A stretch of DNA of 64,000 nucleotides from positions 1,736,001-1,800,000 of the forward strand of contig NZ_CP182486.1 in NCBI RefSeq assembly GCF_052327305.1, given 5' to 3'. This DNA is from Sphingobium sp052327305 (lineage in GTDB: Bacteria; Pseudomonadota; Alphaproteobacteria; Sphingomonadales; Sphingomonadaceae). The translations under genes and the position numbers were made by a program. Below the pieces are notes generated by a model. That model was not told the DNA's origin and did no database searches. It worked only from the letters and a program-made list of their open reading frames with translations. How positions within the stretch are numbered: position 1 is the first letter of the stretch; every line of letters starts with the position of its first letter. Of the stretch, positions 1 through 8,251 are shown one piece after another.

Positions 1-2
1 TT

Positions 3-947
3 ATGTTCTCGTTGTCTGAGACTTCTGGTTCGGCAAAGGTCGCTCCCTGCCCTGTCATTCGAACGTCCACGTCGACGGAGCAGATGCAATATGGTCTCAA
101 TCCAGCAAAGCCGTTGATCGAGCGCATCGGCCCGCCATCTGCGGAAGCCCTATCGAGCTACAGGAATGCCGGGCACAGTGAGGCGCAGACACATCGGCTG
201 ACGCAATCCGAGAAAGCAAGACTGGACCGGGCGTTATCGAAGCTGCCGGCGTTGCACCGGGAGATTCTGCGTCATCATCTCCGGTCCATCAGCTTCATCG
301 ACGTATCCGGCGGGGGTGGGAGCGGACTCACCTCGCGGATCGACGACGGCGAGTTTGCGATTTTCGACTTCACCCTACGCGCCGGAATTCTCGAAGAATC
401 GCTGTCAGAGTTCCTGACGAACAAAGAGCAAATGCTGTTCGCAGACGAACCATCCGGGGGGGCGGTGAGCATCAACGCGTCCGGTAACGCACTCGAATAC
501 GTGCTCCTGCATGAGGCGTCGCACATCGTAGACCAGGCTCTTCGGCTCACGTCCACCCTTGATCCGCGCTTTACCACCGATGTCTGGATAGGCAGCAGAG
601 ACCTTGCGCCCGTCTGGGCGGGATCCCTGCTTGCAACAACCCCATTTCGGCGGTCGCCCAAAAACCCTATCTCGTCAGCGCCGGACCTATACAGGTCGCT
701 GGCAACCAGTCCCTTTATCTCGATCTACGCGACAGCGGCCGCAGCGGAAGACTTCGCCGAACTGGTCGCGTGGCAACAGCTCTCCATTCACAGCCAGCGC
801 GTGTTGGAGATCGTTGTCCGTGACGGAAGCGGTAAGCCGATATACCGGCTGAAACCAATTGATAGACCAATAATCAGGACGCGCCTCCTTGCCGTGAAGG
901 ACTTGCTGGCAGCGTGTGCCGTCGCCGGTTCGGCGAAAGGTGCCTGA
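3..947 (+). CDS. Putative HExxH metallopeptidase-like protein, family not recognised
   Basis: I do not recognise the family. The 314-residue product has an HEASH motif (HExxH) near residue 170 and, about 80 residues on, AEDFAELVAW, whose glutamate could be the third zinc ligand as in gluzincins. There is no signal peptide or membrane segment. The N-terminal 50 residues look disordered. The ATG lies two bases from the window edge, so the true start may be upstream. The stop is followed after two bases by the GTG of the transporter gene, so the two are probably co-transcribed. The peptidase role is inferred from motif spacing only; the segment could instead bind metal without catalysis. Confidence 0.55.
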   Translation: MFSLSETSGSAKVAPCPVIRTSTSTEQMQYGLNPAKPLIERIGPPSAEALSSYRNAGHSEAQTHRLTQSEKARLDRALSKLPALHREILRHHLRSISFIDVSGGGGSGLTSRIDDGEFAIFDFTLRAGILEESLSEFLTNKEQMLFADEPSGGAVSINASGNALEYVLLHEASHIVDQALRLTSTLDPRFTTDVWIGSRDLAPVWAGSLLATTPFRRSPKNPISSAPDLYRSLATSPFISIYATAAAAEDFAELVAWQQLSIHSQRVLEIVVRDGSGKPIYRLKPIDRPIIRTRLLAVKDLLAACAVAGSAKGA

Positions 948-949
948 GT

Positions 950-2236
950 GTGACCTCGCCTTTGACAACGGACAAAGCAACCGGATGGCGCATGATCGTG
1001 CTGACGGCGATGGGCGGGGCGCTCGAATTTTATGACTTCATTGTTTACGGTATTTTCGCGCAGCTCATCGCCGCTGCCATCTTCCCGCCCGACTATGGCT
1101 TCAACGCGTTATCGCTATCCTTTGCGATCTTTGCGATAGGCTATCTGGCGCGACCTCTCGGTGGGATGGTTTCAAGCCATTTTGGCGATCGTTATGGTCG
1201 CAAGACCGTGTTCATCGTCACGATCTTCATCATGTCCGTCTCCACCTTCGCGATAGGGCTGGTTCCCACCTATGCATCATGGGGATGGGCTGCGAGCCTC
1301 ACGCTGCTATTTCTGCGGTTCGTGCAGGGGTTGTGCATCGGCGGCGAGTTACCGGGCGCAATCACATATGTCTTCGAAACCGCTGAGCGCCGACCTGGCC
1401 TCGCCTGTGGCATCGTCATTGCGCTGGTTAACGGTGGCGTGTTGCTGGCCGCGTCAGTAAATCTGATACTGGAAACGTGGCTGCCGCCTGCCGTAATGCA
1501 TGATTATGGCTGGCGGATCGCCTTCATCATCGGTGGTATGATGGGGTTGCTAAGCTTCTGGTTGCGACGCTCGATCGAAGAAACACGCGAATTTCTGCTT
1601 ATGCGGAGCCGCGCGTCATCTTGGCCCGTTCGAGAAGTGCTCGCCACACACCAGGGCGCGATCCTGCTTGGCTGCGGGGTCACTTTGCTCACCGCAGGGT
1701 TCAACGGCCTGTTCTTTGCACACATGCCGGCATATCTGGTGCAGGTTCTTGGCTATGACAGGCACCCGGTGGCGCTCGCGATGAACGTCGCACTTTTCTT
1801 CATGTCGCTATCACTCCTGGGCGCATCCTGGTGGGCGGACAGGGTTTCGCCATGGTGGCTTTTGATGGCATCATCCATATTGCTTCTGTTCGGCGGACCG
1901 GCCGCCTACATTATGTTGGCCACAGGTCACGCGAACCTAATGATCGTGCTCTCGCTTTTGGCGCTGATAGTATCCGGAGCAAACGGCAGCTTCGCCCTTC
2001 TGTTGGCACGGCTTTTCCCAGCTCGAATAAGGTTCAGTGGCGTGGCTCTGTCGCTCAACATAAGCTTCACGCTGCTAAGCGGACTGGGACCGCTAATCGC
2101 GAACGGACTGATCGGCGCTACCGGGTGGAACGCAGCACCTGGCCTGATCATTGCCGCCGTCGCGTTGGTCGGCTTTTTCGCGAGCATAACCCTGTGCAAG
2201 CGCGAACGTGGCTGCGTCGGTAAGCTGCAATCGTAA
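950..2236 (+). CDS. MFS transporter, metabolite:H+ symporter (MHS) type
   Basis: Twelve-helix inner-membrane permease of the major facilitator superfamily, likely importing an organic acid or related metabolite with protons. The N-terminal GALEFYDFIVYGI segment, ARPLGG...GDRYGRK between helices 2 and 3, and RFVQGLCIGGE in helix 4 are typical of the MHS (ProP/KgtP) group. I chose GTG at 950 because it follows the previous stop by two bases and has GAAAGG at 935-940; the longer ATG reading from 914 would overlap the upstream gene. The substrate cannot be told from sequence; the neighbouring P450 suggests a compound linked to oxidation. Confidence 0.85.
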   Translation: MTSPLTTDKATGWRMIVLTAMGGALEFYDFIVYGIFAQLIAAAIFPPDYGFNALSLSFAIFAIGYLARPLGGMVSSHFGDRYGRKTVFIVTIFIMSVSTFAIGLVPTYASWGWAASLTLLFLRFVQGLCIGGELPGAITYVFETAERRPGLACGIVIALVNGGVLLAASVNLILETWLPPAVMHDYGWRIAFIIGGMMGLLSFWLRRSIEETREFLLMRSRASSWPVREVLATHQGAILLGCGVTLLTAGFNGLFFAHMPAYLVQVLGYDRHPVALAMNVALFFMSLSLLGASWWADRVSPWWLLMASSILLLFGGPAAYIMLATGHANLMIVLSLLALIVSGANGSFALLLARLFPARIRFSGVALSLNISFTLLSGLGPLIANGLIGATGWNAAPGLIIAAVALVGFFASITLCKRERGCVGKLQS

Positions 2237-2312
2237 TATCCCACCGGCACGCCGCAATAAATAGGTAGTCCAATCCGAGGCTTCTGGAACTCCATTTTTG
2301 AAGGAGTTTCCG

Positions 2313-3596
2313 ATGGACACCAGCACATCTCGGATAATCGAGTCCTCCGAATATTCTGAAGAATTAGGTCAACTTCCAATAGAACGAATCAATGTTGCAC
2401 AAGCCGAGCTGTTCCAAGCCGGAATTGCTTCCCGCTACTTTGAACGACTGCGCAAGGAAGCGCCTGTTCACTATTGTGCGGACAGCATGTTCGGCCCCTA
2501 TTGGTCCATCACCAAACATGAGGATATCGAGGCGGTCGAGCTCGATACCGCGACCTATTCATCTGAGCTGGCGAATGGGGGCGTCACGATCGCGTCACAC
2601 CCCAACGAACCAGACTTCCTGCCCGCCTTCATATCGATGGATCCCCCGCGCCATACGCAACAACGGCGCGTGATTGCCCCGGCTTTCTCACCCGAGCGTA
2701 TGGAGGTTCTGGCCGGACCGATCCGGGCCTGGTCGATCGAAATCCTGGAGGGATTGCCGATCGGCGAGCCGTTCGACTGGGTGGACCGCGTGTCGATCGA
2801 GCTAACGGCGCGTACGCTCGCTTTGCTGCTGGGCTTCCCACAGGAACGGTCGCGCGACCTGATCCGTTGGTCGGAAGCGATGGTGGCAATGGTAGGCACG
2901 GAGGCATTTCCAACGATCGCGGACAAGCTGCGCGTGATGAAGGAGTGTTTCGACGCATTCGACGATATCTGGGAGGAGCGGCGGCGTTCACCTGCCGATG
3001 CGGATCTGATTTCCATGCTCGCCACCCAACCGGCGACCCGAAACATGCCGCGTTCCGAATTACATGGAAATATTCTGCTACTGATCGTCGGCGGGAACGA
3101 CACCACACGCAATAGCATCACAGGTAGCGTGGTGGCGTTCGATCGCTTCCCTTCGGAACTGAAGAAGCTGCGCAACGACTTGGCACTTATCGGGAACCTG
3201 ACACCGGAAATCCTGCGCTGGCAGACGCCCGCCTTACATATGCGCCGCACTGCAACCTGCGACACTGTGTTGAAGGGGCAAAGGATCGCAAAGGGCGATA
3301 AGGTCGTCCTGTGGTACTTGTCTGGCAACCGCGACGAGGACGTGTTTGAAAGGGCCGACCAGTTCATGATCGATCGCCCCAACGCGCGACGCCATCTTGC
3401 GCTGGGCGTTGGCATCCATCGATGCGTCGGTGCCCGGCTCGCGGATCTGCAAATCCGGACCTTGTGGGAAGAGATACTAAAACGGTTCCCGCGCATTGAA
3501 GTTTTGCAGGAGCCGGAGCGCACCCGCTCAACCTTCATCCATGGCTATCCCGCATTGAAGGTCAGCATAGCCGAACGATATCGTGATCGTTCATGA
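2313..3596 (+). CDS. Cytochrome P450, CYP153-like
   Basis: Haem monooxygenase of 427 residues. The I-helix reads GGNDTTRNS, the K-helix has EILR, and the haem loop is LGVGIHRCVG with Cys about residue 370. The segments FISMDPPRH, MRRTA, WYLSGNRDE and the C-terminal HGYPALKV match the pattern of the CYP153 family (terminal hydroxylation of alkanes, fatty acids or terpenes) as I know it. The usual Phe of FGxGxHxC is Leu here. ATG 2313 is preceded by AAGGAG at 2301-2306; a start at 2298 has no ribosome site. No ferredoxin or ferredoxin reductase, which class I P450s need, is encoded nearby, so electrons must come from elsewhere. Confidence 0.88.
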   Translation: MDTSTSRIIESSEYSEELGQLPIERINVAQAELFQAGIASRYFERLRKEAPVHYCADSMFGPYWSITKHEDIEAVELDTATYSSELANGGVTIASHPNEPDFLPAFISMDPPRHTQQRRVIAPAFSPERMEVLAGPIRAWSIEILEGLPIGEPFDWVDRVSIELTARTLALLLGFPQERSRDLIRWSEAMVAMVGTEAFPTIADKLRVMKECFDAFDDIWEERRRSPADADLISMLATQPATRNMPRSELHGNILLLIVGGNDTTRNSITGSVVAFDRFPSELKKLRNDLALIGNLTPEILRWQTPALHMRRTATCDTVLKGQRIAKGDKVVLWYLSGNRDEDVFERADQFMIDRPNARRHLALGVGIHRCVGARLADLQIRTLWEEILKRFPRIEVLQEPERTRSTFIHGYPALKVSIAERYRDRS

Positions 3597-3723
3597 CAAA
3601 GGTAACCAGGCACCGTCGGACTGTCATCAACGAGACTGTGGCGATCCTTAGCCAACCTCCTCTGGCCCGTCCTTCGCAGGAGTAGCGACGGGCTCGACCA
3701 CAGAGGTCAACAGACTCGGTCGG

Positions 3724-3753
3724 GGCGCACCGGTCTTCTTGGACCGGTGCGCC
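3724..3753. terminator. Bidirectional hairpin terminator
   Basis: Perfect 12-bp inverted repeat (3724-3735 and 3742-3753) with a 6-base loop, lying between the convergent P450 and ohrR genes. There is no long T run on either side, so intrinsic termination is inferred from stem strength and position. Confidence 0.7.
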
Positions 3754-3820
3754 ATTTCATATGCAACGATGAACTTTCTGGCTGCAACCGTCCTGACGCC
3801 TCGGGATCGCCGACTCCAAT

Positions 3821-4273
3821 TCAGCGGTCGATATGTCTGTAGAGCGCGTCCCCGAGGTGCCGCATGCGGCCGTTAAGCTCTCCCAGCTCCGCTGGGGATT
3901 CGCCGGACGCCGTGAGTAAAGCGTTGCCAAGGCAGCCGGCCCGCGATCGGAGATCGCGTCCTTTCGACGTCAGAGCGATCAGCACCTGCCGTTCGTTTTC
4001 AGGATTGCGCGTCCGGGTTACCAGACCAGCGGTCTCAAGCCGCTTCAAAAGCGGCGTCAACGTACTGGATTCAAGAGCCAGGCTCTCGGCGATCGTGCCA
4101 ACGGTCTGACCGTCCGATGCCCACAAAACATTCAGCACCAGATACTGCGGGTAGGTCAATCCAAGCTCGTCGAGCAGCGGTTTGTAGAGGCGCTGTATCG
4201 CTATGCCGGCGGAATAGACCGCGTAGCAAAGCTGATCATTCAACGGCACAGGGCCTTCTGATTTTCCTACCAT
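3821..4273 (-). CDS. ohrR: MarR-family organic hydroperoxide sensor OhrR
   Basis: Winged-helix repressor of 150 residues. LNDQLCYAVYSAG places a single Cys at residue 16, where OhrR proteins carry the peroxidatic cysteine that organic hydroperoxides oxidise to release DNA. IQRLYKPLLDELGLTYPQYL and the recognition region SSTLTPLLKRLE are also OhrR-like. ATG 4273 gives the usual family length; the ATG at 4309 would place coding sequence inside the proposed operator and is unlikely. The expected target, ohr, lies 5.3 kb away on the other strand and shares the same promoter palindrome. Other redox MarR proteins are possible but less likely. Confidence 0.85.
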   Translation of the reverse strand: MVGKSEGPVPLNDQLCYAVYSAGIAIQRLYKPLLDELGLTYPQYLVLNVLWASDGQTVGTIAESLALESSTLTPLLKRLETAGLVTRTRNPENERQVLIALTSKGRDLRSRAGCLGNALLTASGESPAELGELNGRMRHLGDALYRHIDR

Positions 4274-4308
4274 TCGTCGTCGCCTCGACCTTTCACACGA
4301 GAAAATCA

Positions 4309-4318
4309 TATCGCGATA
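4309..4318. promoter_or_regulatory. Candidate OhrR operator upstream of ohrR
   Basis: Perfect palindrome TATCGCGATA, 36 bp upstream of the chosen ohrR start. The identical ten bases occur upstream of ohr at 9605-9614. The position fits autorepression. The assignment to OhrR is inferred. Confidence 0.6.
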
Positions 4319-4731
4319 ATCTTTCTCGGTTCAAGGTGGTGTTGGCCTTTAGAATGGAGGCAAACTTGGGCCGCCAAGAATGATCACGGTTGCAAGGTCG
4401 ACAAGCGTTGCGACGGGGCGGCAGCAGTGCCGGGACCGGCAACAGCAATCGCAATCTTTGATTGCATTCGTAGCCTGCGAGGTTGGGTGGTAGTCTTTTC
4501 GTCGCTCAGTCCGGCGACCAGGCTAGCATGCCGACGCAAGCTTCCCCTGCTGATGCTAGCCGATCGTTTGTTGCGGAAATTCTCGAGCACTTCGCGCTCT
4601 GTGCATTCGCGCATCATCCCTCAGCCGCAACATTAGAGATGGCAGAAGAGATCCATCGCAGGCGCGCGCTGCGACGGGAGATCAGCAAATCGGCTCGCCA
4701 TGAGCGCCCGGGTCCTGTCGAAAGATTGAGC
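4319..4731. other. Stretch without a confident gene
   Basis: About 410 bases between ohrR and the DoxX gene. Short open frames exist on both strands, including an in-frame extension of the DoxX gene back to 4483, but none resembles a known protein or has a convincing ribosome site. The left end must hold the ohrR promoter. I see nothing else identifiable. Confidence 0.4.
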
Positions 4732-5160
4732 ATGTACGACACCATCTCCTCGTTACTTCGCCGACCAGCGGCCGCTTTTGTGGCTAGGGTGCTCGTCACC
4801 CTGCCGTTCTGGACAAGCGGTCTTGCAAAGCTGATCAACTTCGAGGACGGAGTCGCGGAGATGGCACATGCCGGGCTACAGCCCGCTATAGCGTTCAACC
4901 TCGCTACCATCGCCACTCAGCTCATAGGATCTGTGTTGATCGTCCTCAACCGCGGCGCGTGGCTGGGCGCCGCGGCGCTTAGTCTGTTCACCGGACTGAC
5001 GATCCTTCTCGTCCATCACTTCTGGGCAATTGCGGAGGAACCGTTTCGCACCATCGCCCTCCATGTGGCGATCGAGCATGTCGGGATGATCGGTGGGCTA
5101 ATGCTTGCAACCATGCTCTCCGCCCATGTCGGTGCAACGAGCGTCGCTACGCAAGGTTGA
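4732..5160 (+). CDS. DoxX family membrane protein
   Basis: Small inner-membrane protein of 142 residues with about four hydrophobic segments. ARVLVTLPFWTSGLAKLINF near the N-terminus and AGLQPAIAFNLATIATQLIG after it are characteristic of DoxX proteins, several of which work with redox enzymes or in oxidative stress responses. ATG 4732 puts the start just before the first helix; the ribosome site is weak. It sits in an island of redox genes next to ohrR, which fits a stress role, but the function is not known. Confidence 0.7.
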   Translation: MYDTISSLLRRPAAAFVARVLVTLPFWTSGLAKLINFEDGVAEMAHAGLQPAIAFNLATIATQLIGSVLIVLNRGAWLGAAALSLFTGLTILLVHHFWAIAEEPFRTIALHVAIEHVGMIGGLMLATMLSAHVGATSVATQG

Positions 5161-5629
5161 CCGAGAGAGACCTAGTTGACCCCGCATAGGCGATGACGCC
5201 CGCCGAGATCTCCGGGCTGCTTGTTACAGCCGGCTAAGTTGAACCGGAAACAGACAAGGAACCTTTGGCGACCTTCGTCATGGCACGTCCTCGTTGAAAA
5301 CAGGACATGGGGGCCGGTCATCGAAGGGGATGGAGCATATTTTCAGGCCGGGCAGGTCACGCCGTTGCATGAGCCGCGCCGAGAACGGACAAAAATATTT
5401 CATCATCTTTATTTGATGGTATTGCTAAATTGATATAATTGATACGTAAATGACGGCGACCGACTTGAGTCGGACGCTCCGTGCCCATTCGCGCCGTCCC
5501 GATACCCTGCCGGTCGGACGTGGCAGGGAACGGTTTCCCCGAGTGGGCAAGGCCAACCGCGCGCTTTCCCTCGGCGCTGCGACCAATGGCTTGCGCCCTC
5601 GGGGAAGGACGAAGTTCGAGCAGGACGTG
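5161..5629. other. Long leader upstream of the GMC oxidoreductase
   Basis: About 470 bases without a recognisable gene. Positions 5390-5445 are markedly AT-rich for this window and may hold the promoter. From 5450 the GMC reading frame is already open for 60 codons, but that extension is Arg/Pro-rich, unlike GMC N-termini, and lies before the FAD-binding start; I treat it as untranslated or as an unlikely N-terminal extension. Confidence 0.4.
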
Positions 5630-7255
5630 ATGGAGCAGCAAATGACACACTCGAACGAATATGATGCGGACTTTGAGCGCCGCGCCAATGAGAACCAGGC
5701 TCGGCTCACGGCCGACCTGCAGCCGGCATATGACTTCATCGTGTGCGGGGCGGGCTCATCTGGCTCCGTCGTCGCCCGACGGCTTGCCGAGCAGGAAGGC
5801 GTACAGGTGCTTCTCATCGAGGCTGGCGGCAGCGACGCGGTCGAACAGGTCATGGACCCCGCCCAGTGGCCAGTGAACCTCAGCAGCGAGCGCGACTGGG
5901 GTTTCGTTGCCGATCCTAATCCCCACCTCAATGGTCGTGAACTGGCCATGTCGATGGGCAAGGTGCTTGGCGGGGGCTCAAGCGTGAATGTAACCGTTTG
6001 GGCGCGCGGTCATAAGAACGACTGGGACTTCTTCGCCGCGGAGGCGGACGATCAGCGCTGGAGCTACGCAAACGTGCTCGACACGTACCGCCGAATCGAG
6101 AACTGGCAGGGAGAACCTGATCCGCAGTATCGCGGGAGCGGCGGTCCTGTCTGGGTCCAGCCCGCCGCCAATCCAAGCCCTGTGGCGTTGGCCATGCTCG
6201 ATGCGGCGAGCGAACTGGGCATCCCAACCTTCGAAAACCCGAATGGCCGCATGATGGAGGGCGCAGGTGGCGCGTCCATCACCGATACTCTGATCCGTGA
6301 CGGCCGCCGTCACTCTCTCTTTCAGGCCTATATCCGCCCTTGGCTCGACCGACCAAACTTGACTGTCCTGACGGAAACCACGGTCCTGCGCGTGATTTTC
6401 GACGGTCGGCGGGCGACCGGTGTCGAGATCGCCAACCGCGGCGGGATCCGTACCATTTCAACTCGTCACGAGGTCATACTTTCGCTGGGCGCGATCCAGA
6501 CCCCCAAGGTGCTTATGCATTCCGGGATTGGTGATCAGGCCGAATTGAACCGGTTTGACTTGCCTGTACTCCAGCATCTGCCCGGTGTCGGCGCGAACCT
6601 GCAGGATCATGTGTCGTTCGGCTGCACCTGGGAGTATAAGGAGCCGATCGCTCCGCGTAACAGCGGCAGTGAGGCCAAGCTCTACTGGAAGAGCCGTCCC
6701 GATCTGGAGGCCCCGGACCTCCTATTCTGCCAGGTTGAGTTCCCGGTTCCGAGCGACCGTACCGCCGCATTGGGCGTTCCAGAGAATGGCTGGACGATGT
6801 TCGCTGGATTGGCTCAGCCGCACAGTCGCGGACGGCTTCGTCTCCGTAGCTCCGATCCGCTTGCGCGACTTCAGATCGACGCGAACATGTTATCTGACCG
6901 CGCCGATGTAGAGGCGGCTGTGGCCTGTGTTGAGCTCTGTCGCGATCTTGGCAACGCGGCGGCCTTCCGTCCGCTGGTGAAGCGCGAAGCGATGCCTGGA
7001 AACCTGAAGGGCGAAGCCATGCGCAATTATATCCGGGATGCGGCGGTAACCTACTGGCACCAGACATGTACCGCCAAGATGGGGCGTGATGACATGTCGG
7101 TCGTCGACGGGTCACTGCGCGTTTACGGGGTCGACGGCCTCCGCATTGCCGACGGTTCAGTCATGCCCCGCGTCACGACCGGTAACACCCAGGCACCCTG
7201 CGCGATAATTGGTGAACGTGCAGCGGAGGCAATCCTTTTCGCCCACGGCGCCTAA
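5630..7255 (+). CDS. GMC family FAD-dependent alcohol oxidoreductase
   Basis: Choline-dehydrogenase/AlkJ-like flavoprotein of 541 residues. The Rossmann FAD motif YDFIVCGAGSSGSVVARRL begins near residue 34, MSMGKVLGGGSSVN is the second GMC signature, and the C-terminal domain has WHQTCTAKMG (catalytic His about 477) and TGNTQAPC (Asn about 519). Such enzymes oxidise primary alcohols to aldehydes, passing electrons to a quinone or oxygen. The start is either ATG 5630 or ATG 5642, the latter with GGAG six bases upstream. Being in the same island as a CYP153-like P450, it could oxidise the P450 product; this pathway is inferred. Confidence 0.88.
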   Translation: MEQQMTHSNEYDADFERRANENQARLTADLQPAYDFIVCGAGSSGSVVARRLAEQEGVQVLLIEAGGSDAVEQVMDPAQWPVNLSSERDWGFVADPNPHLNGRELAMSMGKVLGGGSSVNVTVWARGHKNDWDFFAAEADDQRWSYANVLDTYRRIENWQGEPDPQYRGSGGPVWVQPAANPSPVALAMLDAASELGIPTFENPNGRMMEGAGGASITDTLIRDGRRHSLFQAYIRPWLDRPNLTVLTETTVLRVIFDGRRATGVEIANRGGIRTISTRHEVILSLGAIQTPKVLMHSGIGDQAELNRFDLPVLQHLPGVGANLQDHVSFGCTWEYKEPIAPRNSGSEAKLYWKSRPDLEAPDLLFCQVEFPVPSDRTAALGVPENGWTMFAGLAQPHSRGRLRLRSSDPLARLQIDANMLSDRADVEAAVACVELCRDLGNAAAFRPLVKREAMPGNLKGEAMRNYIRDAAVTYWHQTCTAKMGRDDMSVVDGSLRVYGVDGLRIADGSVMPRVTTGNTQAPCAIIGERAAEAILFAHGA

Positions 7256-7293
7256 CGCGTTTCGCGGTTGTCCCAGGGCCACGAGCGGATATC

Positions 7294-7323
7294 AGGTGAC
7301 CGCGCTGTCAAGCGCGGTCGCCT
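7294..7323 (+). terminator. Hairpin downstream of the GMC gene
   Basis: A 13-bp stem (7294-7306 with 7311-7323, one G-U pair) and a GTCA loop, 38 bases after the GMC stop. No T run follows, so it may be a terminator or another RNA structure. Confidence 0.5.
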
Positions 7324-7366
7324 GTAACACCCCTCCACGCCGAGGGAGGCAAGACGGAATTTCTCC

Positions 7367-8119
7367 ATGAGCGACCTTTTCCTCAGCGCAGATATTGCTG
7401 CGCCCTCACCGATCGGCCGCGCCCTCATCATCGATGAGGACACCCGACGGCGCGCATCCATTGTGTCCCACTTCGTCGACAATCAGTGGGCCGCAGTCGG
7501 AACTGGTCAAAGCCAGATCGCTCGTCACGTCCAGTGCCGGCAGCTCAGCCTTGTCGCCCTTAGCGCACGCTCCGGATTCGGTAATGCCCTGGACGTCTTG
7601 CGGCAGATTCGATCGCGCTCGCATGTGCCGCTTATCATGTACCGAGAAGGTGTGGACGATGGCGTGCAAGGTGTCCTCAGCCTGGAAATGGGCGCCGATG
7701 ACTTCATGACCGGAAGCCTCAATCTACACGAACTCCTCGCCCGTGCCCGGGCAGTCCTTCGTAGGCAGGAACTGGGGCGGCTCGCGCCACAGCCGTCACG
7801 GGGAGGTTACCGGTTCGCTGGCTGGGAATTGCAGCATGCAACCCGGGCCCTTATCTGCCCTTCGGGAACGTCGGTCGTTCTGACACGCAGCGAATACGCG
7901 CTACTTTGTGCACTTCTCGAAGCGCCGGGCCGGACGCTCTCACGCCTACATCTCATGCGGGCAACGCGCGCGCACGACGATATATACGACCGAAGTATTG
8001 ACGTGCAGGTCCTGCGGTTGCGGCGCAAATTAGTCGGCGATTCACGCAAACGTGAACTTATCAGGACTGAACGCAGTTTCGGCTATCGGCTCGATGCGGA
8101 AGTCGAGACTCTCTATTGA
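7367..8119 (+). CDS. OmpR-like response regulator with degenerate receiver
   Basis: DNA-binding protein of 250 residues: a receiver-like domain (about 17-130) and a winged-helix output domain (about 145-247, with VLTRSEYALLCALLEAPGR and VQVLRLRRKL). The acidic pair IIDED is kept, but the phosphorylated Asp is missing (LSLVALSARSG), the switch Thr is Tyr (LIMYREG) and the conserved Lys is Gly (DDFMTGSLN). It is therefore unlikely to be phosphorylated in the standard way. No histidine kinase is nearby. It lies between the GMC gene and the HTH-GAF gene on the same strand. The regulatory targets are unknown. Confidence 0.82.
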   Translation: MSDLFLSADIAAPSPIGRALIIDEDTRRRASIVSHFVDNQWAAVGTGQSQIARHVQCRQLSLVALSARSGFGNALDVLRQIRSRSHVPLIMYREGVDDGVQGVLSLEMGADDFMTGSLNLHELLARARAVLRRQELGRLAPQPSRGGYRFAGWELQHATRALICPSGTSVVLTRSEYALLCALLEAPGRTLSRLHLMRATRAHDDIYDRSIDVQVLRLRRKLVGDSRKRELIRTERSFGYRLDAEVETLY

Positions 8120-8251
8120 TCAGGCACGGACGGGCTGGACGAAACCCGCCCCAAAGGCCGCGTACAAGAACCCGGCACATTTGAATGAGTCCAGGCCCGC
8201 ACGCCGCACGAGAGGTTGGTCATTCCTTGAAAGCACTGATAGGAAATCGGG

